Source: Amycolatopsis sp. MtRt-6
Lineage (GTDB): Bacteria; Actinomycetota; Actinomycetes; Mycobacteriales; Pseudonocardiaceae
Direction: 5' to 3'
NCBI RefSeq assembly: GCF_017308975.1
Contig: NZ_JADWPD010000001.1
Coordinates: 411,612 to 475,611 of the forward strand
Length of the DNA: 64,000 nt
Shown: positions 43,825-50,814 of the stretch, in pieces
How the letters are laid out: every line of letters begins with the position of its first letter
Numbering within the stretch: the stretch's first letter is position 1
Program-made: the position numbers and the translations under genes
Notes under the pieces: generated by a model
Database searches by the model: none
Told to the model about the DNA's origin: nothing
What the model saw: only the letters and a program-made list of their open reading frames with translations

Positions 43825-44598
43825 ATGCTGATTGGCGCCCATGTCCGTGACGACGACCCGTTGACCGCGGTCGCCGAGCGCAAAGCCGACGTCGTCCAGT
43901 TCTTCCTCTCCGACCCGCAGGGCTGGAAGGCCCCGAAGCCGCACCCGCACGGCGAGGCCATCGCGGCCGACCCGGTCGAGGTGTTCATCCACTCGCCGTA
44001 CCTGATCAACGTGGCTTCGCTGAACAACCGGATCCGGATCCCGTCGCGGAAGAACGTCACGCAACACGCGGACGGCGCCGCCGCGATCGGGGCGAAGGGC
44101 CTGATCGTGCACGGCGGGCACGTCGGCGCGACCGACGACGTCGAAGCCGGCCTGGACAACTGGCGCAAGCTCTTCGAGCGCGAGCAGGAAAAGGGCGGCT
44201 TCAAGGTACCGATCCTGATCGAGAACACCGCCGGCGGCGAGAACGCGATGACCCGCGACCTCGACGTCATCGCCCGGCTGTGGGACAAGGTCGGCGAGTT
44301 CGGCGCCGGGTTCTGCCTGGACACCTGCCACGCGTTCGCCGCGGGCTGGGACCTGGCCACCGCTGTCGAAAAGGTCAAGGCCATCACCGGCCGGATCGAC
44401 CTGGTGCACCTCAACAACTCGCGCGACGAGTTCGGCTCGACCCGCGACCGGCACGCCAACGTCGTGCAGGGCGACGGCACGATCGACCCCGAGGTGCTGG
44501 TCGCCGTCGCCCGTGACGCGGGTGCACCGGTCGTCGTCGAAACGCCGGCCGACGGCCAGGCCACCGACATCGCCTACCTGCGGGAACAGCTCGGTTAG
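43825..44598 (+). CDS. nfo: Deoxyribonuclease IV (AP endonuclease)
   Basis: 257 residues from ATG 43825 (MLIGAHVRDDD); GTG 43816 would add three. Endonuclease IV signatures: HSPYLINVAS, LIVHGGHVG, a metal-ligand LIENTAGGENAMTR, FCLDTCHAFAAGWD and LVHLNNSRDEFGSTRDRHAN. Cleaves 5' of abasic sites in base-excision repair; uses trinuclear zinc. Its stop overlaps the convergent GT87 stop in TTAG. Confidence 0.92.
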   Translation: MLIGAHVRDDDPLTAVAERKADVVQFFLSDPQGWKAPKPHPHGEAIAADPVEVFIHSPYLINVASLNNRIRIPSRKNVTQHADGAAAIGAKGLIVHGGHVGATDDVEAGLDNWRKLFEREQEKGGFKVPILIENTAGGENAMTRDLDVIARLWDKVGEFGAGFCLDTCHAFAAGWDLATAVEKVKAITGRIDLVHLNNSRDEFGSTRDRHANVVQGDGTIDPEVLVAVARDAGAPVVVETPADGQATDIAYLREQLG

Positions 44599-46145
44599 AC
44601 GGTGACGGCCTTCCGGCGGCGCCGGACGGCGTTCGGGATGATCACGTCCCGGGCGCCGTCGAGGAAGCCGCCGGCCGGGTCGTCGTCGCCGTCCATCCGG
44701 ACGAGGTCGGTGGCCGGCCGGTAGATCTCCCGCACGACCAGCACGCACAGGCCGATGACGGCGAGGTCGCGGACCACGACCGTGCCGAGGAACCAGCCTT
44801 CGGGCAGGCCCTTGTGGTCGACGCCGAGGTAGTAGAACATCCGCGGCACCCAGACCACGGCGTCGATCAGCATCCAGCCGAGCAGCAGCCGCCAGCGCGG
44901 GATCGCCAGCACCGCCAGCGGGACGAGCCACAGCGAGTACTGCGGGCTCCACACCTTGTTCGTCAGCAGGAACGCGGCCACGACGAGGAACGCGAGCTGG
45001 CCGACGCGCGGCCGCCGCGGGGCGGCGAGGGCGAGGTAGGCGATCCCGGCGCAGCAGGTCAGGAACAGCACGGCCACCGTGATGTTGAGGTACGTCGGCG
45101 TCTGGTTCTTCTGCAGCACGCCGTCGAACCCGGCCCAGCCGGTGACGTACGAGAAGACGTTGTAGAGCGAGTCCGGGTCCATCGGCCGCAGGGTGCTCAT
45201 CCGGAAGAACTCCCACCAGCCGCGGGTCGCGGTGAGGATGAACGGCGCGTTCACCGCCAGCCACGTCACGACCGTGGCCCCCGCGGTCTTCCAGAACGGC
45301 GTGAGCTTGCCCGCGCGCAGGCAGAGCGCGAACAGCACGCCGAGCAGGAAGAGCGGGTAGAGCTTCGCCGTCGCGCCGAGGCCGAGCAGGAGCCCGGCGA
45401 GCAGCGGGCGCTTCCGCGCCCAGGCGAGCAGGCCGGTCGCGGTGAACGCGGTCGCGATCGCGTCGAAGTTGGTGAAGGCGTGCACCAGCACCAGGGGCGA
45501 GATCGCCACCAGCACCATGTCCCACGGCCGGCGTTTCACCGTCCGGCCGGTCGCCCAGACGGTGACGAGCCAGGCGAGCGCGAGGAAGAACGCCGTGATG
45601 TCGAAGTAGATCGCCACCGGCAGGGCGCCCGGCAGCCAGCCGGCCTGGGCGACGTTGTACCAGCCCTGGGCGAGCTTCGCGTTGGCCCACTGGAAGAGGC
45701 CGGTGAACACCGGGTACTCCATGTACCGCGTGTTGTTCTCGGCGGTCTGCGAGCTCTCCTTCCACGACGTGTAGTACGGGAAGGTGCCCGGCCGGTCGAG
45801 CCGCTCGGAGCCGTAGAGCGGCACGATGTCGGAGTAGCACATGGCGACGAACGGGCGGCCCGCGCGCCAGTCGAGCTGGGTGTTGCCGTTCGAGTCCTGG
45901 TACTGCTGGATGCAGGAGCCCTTGCCGAACCAGCACAGCATCAGCGCCAGCGTGGCCAGCAGCAGGCCGACGCGCTGGGGCGACCAGAACCAGTGCCTGC
46001 CGACCGCCGCGTGCTCACCGAGCGGGCCGCCGATGGGTCTGGTGACCGCCGCCGCGAGGGGCTCGTTCCAGCTGGGGACGACCCGGTCCGCCCCGGTCAG
46101 CGTCACGGGGGCGGGGTCCGCCTCCCGCGTGGTCTCCTCTGGCAC
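44595..46145 (-). CDS. GT87-family membrane mannosyltransferase (PimE-like)
   Basis: 516 residues, about 10-12 hydrophobic segments. Early extracytoplasmic loop with CYSDIVPLYGSERLDRPGTF and LTDP-equivalent acidic region (TENNTRYMEYPVFTG has the catalytic-type acidic/aromatic cluster). LGLGATAKLYPLFLLGVLFA and SPQYSLWLVPLAVLAIP are family stretches. GT-C enzymes use polyprenyl-phosphate mannose for phosphatidylinositol mannosides or related glycolipids. This is the Rv0051 position in M. tuberculosis, next to ponA1 and rpsF. Confidence 0.85.
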   Translation of the reverse strand: MPEETTREADPAPVTLTGADRVVPSWNEPLAAAVTRPIGGPLGEHAAVGRHWFWSPQRVGLLLATLALMLCWFGKGSCIQQYQDSNGNTQLDWRAGRPFVAMCYSDIVPLYGSERLDRPGTFPYYTSWKESSQTAENNTRYMEYPVFTGLFQWANAKLAQGWYNVAQAGWLPGALPVAIYFDITAFFLALAWLVTVWATGRTVKRRPWDMVLVAISPLVLVHAFTNFDAIATAFTATGLLAWARKRPLLAGLLLGLGATAKLYPLFLLGVLFALCLRAGKLTPFWKTAGATVVTWLAVNAPFILTATRGWWEFFRMSTLRPMDPDSLYNVFSYVTGWAGFDGVLQKNQTPTYLNITVAVLFLTCCAGIAYLALAAPRRPRVGQLAFLVVAAFLLTNKVWSPQYSLWLVPLAVLAIPRWRLLLGWMLIDAVVWVPRMFYYLGVDHKGLPEGWFLGTVVVRDLAVIGLCVLVVREIYRPATDLVRMDGDDDPAGGFLDGARDVIIPNAVRRRRKAVTV

Positions 46146-46193
46146 GAGGCGGATGGTATCGGTGATCGACGTGCGTGGCGGTGAAGCCGGTGA

Positions 46194-47252
46194 TCACGCC
46201 GGATTCGCGTAGTAGGAGGCCAGGACCTCGGCGGCCGCGCCGCGGGTGACGAGCTCCTCGCCGGAGGTGTCTTCGACGACCTCGATGCGCTGCCAGTGCG
46301 GCAGCGGCAGCAGCTCCTCGAGCCGGGCCGAAACGGCTTCGCGGTGGACGTCCGGCTCGTCCCGGACCGCCCGCCCGGCCAGCACGATCCGCTCCAGGTC
46401 GAGCACCTGCACGAGGTCGGCCAGCCCGATGCCGAGGAAGCCGGCGGCGGCCCGGGTGCCCGGCGCGCGCTTGGCCATGATCTCGACGCAGCCGCGTCGC
46501 CCGCAGGCGCACCGCGGCCCGTCGAAGGCGATGGTCGTGTGTCCGAACTCACCCGCGTTGGTCCGCGGGCCGCGGTAGAGCCGCCCGTCGATCAGCAGGC
46601 CGACGCCGATGCCGGTGCCGACGAGCACCACCGCGGTCGCCGTCGGCTCGCCGTGCGGCCAGAGCCGGGCGAACGCGGCGGCGTTGGTGTTCTTGTCGAG
46701 CGTCACCGGCAGCCCGGTGCGCTGTTCGAGCAGGTCGCGCAGGGGCACGTCGTGCCAGCCGGGCATGTTCGTCGCGGCCCGGACCAGGCCGGCGCGGTGG
46801 TCCAGCGGGCCGACCGCGCCGAGGCCGAGGCCGAGCACGTCGAAGCCGTCGGCGAGCTCCAGCGCGGTGGCCCCGATGGCGTCGACGGCCTGCGCGGGCG
46901 TGAAGCCGCGCGGCAGCGGCCCGCCCGCCGTCTCCTCGACCTCGCCGACGAGGTTGGCGCGCAGCACGTGGTACTCGTCGCGGTCGAGGCGCGCGCCGAG
47001 CGCGTGCTTGGCACCCGCCCGGATGCGCAGCGCCGTGCGGGGCTTGCCGACACCGGCGGAGGGCTGGCGCTGCTCGTCCAGCAGGCCGGTTTCGAGCAGC
47101 TCGGGGACGATCTTGGAGACGGCCTGCTGGGTGAGCCCGGTGCGTTCGGCGAGCTCGACCCGGCTGAGGCCGCCGGCGCGCAGGATGTGCGTGAGCAGCA
47201 GGGCGCGGTTGTGCGCGCGCACGTCGCGCAGGTTCACGCCGGTGTCCGCCAT
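46194..47252 (-). CDS. ROK-family transcriptional regulator
   Basis: 352 residues from ATG 47252. N-terminal winged helix-turn-helix (GLSRVELAERTGLTQQAVSK), then a sugar-kinase-like domain with ATP-like VLVGTGIGVGLLIDG and the zinc motif CACGRRGCVE. ROK repressors sense sugars or sugar phosphates. Divergent from a Gfo/Idh/MocA dehydrogenase across a 54-base gap that contains a matching palindrome, so that gene is the likely target. Confidence 0.88.
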   Translation of the reverse strand: MADTGVNLRDVRAHNRALLLTHILRAGGLSRVELAERTGLTQQAVSKIVPELLETGLLDEQRQPSAGVGKPRTALRIRAGAKHALGARLDRDEYHVLRANLVGEVEETAGGPLPRGFTPAQAVDAIGATALELADGFDVLGLGLGAVGPLDHRAGLVRAATNMPGWHDVPLRDLLEQRTGLPVTLDKNTNAAAFARLWPHGEPTATAVVLVGTGIGVGLLIDGRLYRGPRTNAGEFGHTTIAFDGPRCACGRRGCVEIMAKRAPGTRAAAGFLGIGLADLVQVLDLERIVLAGRAVRDEPDVHREAVSARLEELLPLPHWQRIEVVEDTSGEELVTRGAAAEVLASYYANPA

Positions 47253-47277
47253 GGATGGATCTTCGCACGTCTGGTCA

Positions 47278-47300
47278 ATTAGGCAACGCTGTTGTTTAAT
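47278..47300. promoter_or_regulatory. ROK operator candidate
   Basis: ATTAGGCAAC (47278-47287), GCT, GTTGTTTAAT (47291-47300): 8 of 10 positions complementary, AT-rich at the edges, between the divergent ROK and dehydrogenase genes and 6 bases before the latter's ATG. Size and place match NagC/Mlc-type operators. Confidence 0.6.
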
Positions 47301-47306
47301 GACGGC

Positions 47307-48353
47307 ATGGCGGACGACTTGCGTGTGGGCATCCTGGGGTACGGCATCGGTGGCCGCGTGTTCCACGCGCCGCTGGTCGCGGCGACCCCGGGGCTCACCC
47401 CGGCGGTCATCACGACGTCGGGCAACGCCGCGCAGGCCCGCACCGACCACCCGGGCGCGGAGGTCGTGCCCGACGCCGACGCGTTGTTCGAGCGGGCGGC
47501 TGACCTCGACCTCGTCGTGGTCAGCACGCCCAACCGCACGCACGTGCCGCTCGCGCTGCGGGCGATCGAAGCCGGCCTGCCGGTGGTCGTCGACAAGCCG
47601 TTCGCGCCGACCGCGGCCGAAGCCGAGCGGGTTGTCGAGGCGGCGAAGGCGGCGGGTGTCGGCCTGACGGTCTTCCAGAACCGGCGGCTCGACTCCGACT
47701 TCCTCACCGTGCGGAAGGTCCTCGAGTCCGGGCGGCTCGGCGAGGTGTTCCGCTTCGAGTCCCGCTACGACCGCTGGGTGCCGAAGCCCAAGGACAACTG
47801 GCGCGAGTTCGGCGACCCGGCCGAGGCCGGCGGCCTGCTCTACGACCTCGGCGCGCACATCGTCGACCAGGCGCTGCAGCTGTTCGGCCCGGTCACCCGC
47901 GTCTACGCGGAGGTCGACCGCCGCCGGGCGGGCGTCCAGGTCGACGACGACGTCTTCGTCGCGCTGCACCACGCGAGCGGGGTCCGGTCGCACCTGTGGG
48001 CGTCCGCGCTCGCGGGCACCCTCAACCCGCGGTTCCGGGTCCTCGGCGAGCGGGCGACGTTCACCAAGTACGGCCTCGACGTGCAGGAACCGCAGATCAA
48101 GGCGGGCATGCGCCCCGGCGACGACGGCTGGGGCGTGGAGCCCGCGGCGGACGCGGGCCGGATCGGCGTCGGCAGCGACGTCAGGACGGTGCCCACCGAG
48201 ACCGGCCGCTACGAGCAGTTCTACGCCGAGGTGCGCGACGCGCTGCGCGGCGAAGGCGAGTTCCCGGTCGACCCGGCCTCGTCGGTCGAGGCCCTGCGCG
48301 TGATCGAGGCCGCCCACCGCTCCGGCGTCGAAGGCACCGTGGTCGAGCTCTGA
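47307..48353 (+). CDS. Gfo/Idh/MocA-family oxidoreductase
   Basis: 348 residues from ATG 47307. NAD(P)-binding GILGYGIGGRVFHAP near the N terminus, VVVSTPNRTHVPLA and catalytic-type VDKPFAPTAAEAE (Lys of the EKP/DKP motif), then FQNRRLDSDFLTVRKV and GGLLYDLGAHIVDQAL. Members oxidise sugars, inositols or their derivatives. Regulated by the divergent ROK protein, so a carbohydrate substrate is likely. A strong terminator follows. Confidence 0.9.
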   Translation: MADDLRVGILGYGIGGRVFHAPLVAATPGLTPAVITTSGNAAQARTDHPGAEVVPDADALFERAADLDLVVVSTPNRTHVPLALRAIEAGLPVVVDKPFAPTAAEAERVVEAAKAAGVGLTVFQNRRLDSDFLTVRKVLESGRLGEVFRFESRYDRWVPKPKDNWREFGDPAEAGGLLYDLGAHIVDQALQLFGPVTRVYAEVDRRRAGVQVDDDVFVALHHASGVRSHLWASALAGTLNPRFRVLGERATFTKYGLDVQEPQIKAGMRPGDDGWGVEPAADAGRIGVGSDVRTVPTETGRYEQFYAEVRDALRGEGEFPVDPASSVEALRVIEAAHRSGVEGTVVEL

Positions 48354-48363
48354 CCCCCTGACC

Positions 48364-48403
48364 GGCCGTGACCTCGGTGACCCCCAGCTCCGAGGTCACG
48401 GCC
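48364..48403. terminator. Terminator between dehydrogenase and PBP genes
   Basis: GGCCGTGACCTCGG (48364-48377) and CCGAGGTCACGGCC (48390-48403), 14 perfect pairs with a 12-base loop, between the convergent dehydrogenase and PBP genes. Useful in both directions. Confidence 0.85.
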
Positions 48404-48413
48404 TCCTTCGTGG

Positions 48414-50690
48414 TCAGGGGCCGAAGTTCGCCTGGCCGGTGTCGTTGCCGTTGCCGCGCCCGCGGCCGTCGCGCCGGTCGCCGTCGCGCACGCCGTCTTG
48501 CTGCTGCCGCTGGTCCCGGTCGTCGCCGCGGCCGATCGTGAAGCGGTCGTCGTCCTGCTGTTGTTGCTGCTGTTGCAGTTGCCGCTGCTGGAGCTGGAAC
48601 TGCAGCTGGTCGTCCTGCGGCGAGGTGATCGCCTGGACGCGGTCGAAGCGCTCGGCCGGCTTCCCGGCCAGGTAGAGCTGCATGAACCGCTGCCACACGG
48701 GGGCGGCCACGACCGACGGCGTCAGCGGGGCGCCGTTCGGGGCGCGCAGCGCCTTGTCGCCGTCGCCGCCCACCCACACCGCGGCGGACACCGAGGGCGT
48801 GTAGCCCACCATCCACGTCTGCGAGTTCGTGTTCGCGGCGGACGCCGGTTCGTCGGCGGCGGGTGTGTGCTGCTGGGTCCCGGTCTTGCCCGCGCACTCG
48901 TGCCCGGCCGGGCAGGACAGCCGCGAGAACGGGATCACCGGCGCCAGCGCGGCGGTCACGTTGCCGGCGATCTGCCGGCTCCGGTCCCGGTCGTTGTCCG
49001 CGAACGCGTCCGTCGCGCGCGCGCCGGTCTCGTAGGCGGTCTCGCCCTGGGAGTTCGTCACCTTCTGCACGAAGTGGCGGCTGTGCTGGATCCCGCCGGC
49101 GGCGAAGGTCGCGTACGCCGAGGCCATGTCCGCCGGTGTCACCGCGGTCTGGCCGCCGCCGATCGAGATGTTGTTGTCCCCGGTGAACAGCACGCTGCGG
49201 CCGCCGTTGTCCTTCGTGCGGATGCCCGCTTCCTGCGCGGCCTCGGCCACCCCCGCCGGCTTGGTCACGTTGAGCACCATGTCGTAGAAGACGGTGTTGG
49301 TCGACCGCTGCATCGCCTCGGCCACCGTGCACACCTCCGAGCAGCTGCTGCTGGTGCCGGCGTTGCGCACCGGCAGCGGCACGTCCGGGAACGACCGCGG
49401 CGAGCGGCCGTCGAAGACCGCGTTGAGCCCGCGGCCGCCCTTGAGGAACGCGGTGAGGTCGAACGGCTTCATCGACGACCCGGGGTTGTGCGCTTCGTCC
49501 GCCCAGTCGCGCCCGGCCTGGTCCTCGCCGTTCGGGCCCTTCACGATCGGCTCGCCGCCGTAGTAGGCGAGCACACCTCCGGTCTGCGGGTCGACGGCGA
49601 CCATCGCGCCGAGGATGCGGTCGTCGGTCTGCCCGGCCATGCCCTGCGCCACGGCCTGCTCGGCGGCGTCCTGCGCCTTCGAGTCGATCGTCGTGAACAC
49701 CTGGAACCCGCCCGAGTAGTACTTCTCCTCGGGGATCCCCGCCGCGGCCAGCTCGGCCTTCACCTGCTTCTTGACGAACGGGTTGACCGTGTTCCCCTGC
49801 CGCGATTCGACGAGCGGGATCGGGGTCGGGAACCGCGCCGCCTTCCGGTCGGCGGCGGAGAGGTAACCGTTGCGCTGCATGCGGTCCAGCGCGGTGCTCC
49901 ACCGGTCGCGGGCCACCGTCTGGTTCTCCGACCGGCCCGGCTGCTGGATCAGCCCGGCGAGCAGCGCGGACTCGGAGAAGTTCAGCTGGGCGGCGTCCTT
50001 GCCGAAGAACGCCTGCGCCGCCGCCTGGACGCCGTAGGCGCCGCGGCCGAAGTAGATGATGTTGAGGTAGGCGGTGATGATGTCCGCCTTCTCGTAGGTC
50101 TGGTTCATCTTGAACGACTTCGCGAGCTCGACCCACTTGCGCGTCAACGTCGGCGAGTCGTCACCGGAGGCGTTCTTGATGTACTGCTGGGAAATCGTCG
50201 AACCGCCGCCGGAGCCGCCGGTGACCTGGTTGTAGGCGGCCCGCAGGATGCCGGAGACGTCGAAGCCGGAGTTGGTCTCGAAGGACGCGTCCTCGGTGGC
50301 GATCACGGCCTTCTTGACGACGTCCGGGATCTGTGCGGGGTCGAGGAGCTGCCGGTTCCCACCGGTGGGCACGTCCTTGCCCATCTCGGTGCCGTCGGCG
50401 TAGAGGTAGGTGACCGCCTGGCCCTGCGACTGCGCGACCGAGGCCGGCGAAGGCACGTCGACGGCGAAGTAGGTGATCACGAAGGCGACCGCGGGCACCA
50501 GGAAGAACAGGCCGGACAGCACGTACACCACCCGGCGGACGGTCTTCCAGCGGCGGTTGCGCGGGCCGGGGGCGATGGCGGCGGTGAGCTCGTCCGGTTC
50601 GTCCGGCCGCGGGAGAGGCCGTCGTGGCTGGTAACGACCACGCGGAACCGGCCGGCGGCCGAGCCTCGAGCGATTTCGGTCGGTGTACAC
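48414..50690 (-). CDS. Class A penicillin-binding protein 2 of the tandem pair
   Basis: 758 residues from GTG 50690. The frame stays open upstream, but it would run back into the terminator of the preceding PBP, so 50690 is preferred. TM helix about 54-77. Glycosyltransferase-51 domain with catalytic E133 (ATEDASFETNSGFD) and GGSTISQQYIKNAS. Transpeptidase: SxxK at S405 (SSMK), STN loop, KTG at 602-604. Ends in a Gln-rich and Arg/Asp-rich low-complexity tail (QLQQQQQQQDDD). Builds peptidoglycan. Paralogue of 50815-53475. Confidence 0.88.
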   Translation of the reverse strand: MYTDRNRSRLGRRPVPRGRYQPRRPLPRPDEPDELTAAIAPGPRNRRWKTVRRVVYVLSGLFFLVPAVAFVITYFAVDVPSPASVAQSQGQAVTYLYADGTEMGKDVPTGGNRQLLDPAQIPDVVKKAVIATEDASFETNSGFDVSGILRAAYNQVTGGSGGGSTISQQYIKNASGDDSPTLTRKWVELAKSFKMNQTYEKADIITAYLNIIYFGRGAYGVQAAAQAFFGKDAAQLNFSESALLAGLIQQPGRSENQTVARDRWSTALDRMQRNGYLSAADRKAARFPTPIPLVESRQGNTVNPFVKKQVKAELAAAGIPEEKYYSGGFQVFTTIDSKAQDAAEQAVAQGMAGQTDDRILGAMVAVDPQTGGVLAYYGGEPIVKGPNGEDQAGRDWADEAHNPGSSMKPFDLTAFLKGGRGLNAVFDGRSPRSFPDVPLPVRNAGTSSSCSEVCTVAEAMQRSTNTVFYDMVLNVTKPAGVAEAAQEAGIRTKDNGGRSVLFTGDNNISIGGGQTAVTPADMASAYATFAAGGIQHSRHFVQKVTNSQGETAYETGARATDAFADNDRDRSRQIAGNVTAALAPVIPFSRLSCPAGHECAGKTGTQQHTPAADEPASAANTNSQTWMVGYTPSVSAAVWVGGDGDKALRAPNGAPLTPSVVAAPVWQRFMQLYLAGKPAERFDRVQAITSPQDDQLQFQLQQRQLQQQQQQQDDDRFTIGRGDDRDQRQQQDGVRDGDRRDGRGRGNGNDTGQANFGP

Positions 50691-50780
50691 GGGCCGTCCT
50701 CGGGTACGCAAGTGGGCTGCGGGCGCAGACCCCTCGACACTCCACACGGACCGCGGACGGCGGCGGTTCACGGAAACCGG

Positions 50781-50811
50781 AAGGCCCCGCACCGTGCAGG
50801 TGCGGGGCCTT
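50781..50811 (-). terminator. Terminator between the tandem PBP genes
   Basis: AAGGCCCCGCACC (50781-50793), loop GTGCA, GGTGCGGGGCCTT (50799-50811): a perfect 13-pair stem right after the PBP stop at 50815. It shows that the two PBP genes are separate transcriptional units at least in part, and it argues for the second PBP starting downstream at 50690. Confidence 0.88.
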
Positions 50812-50814
50812 CGG

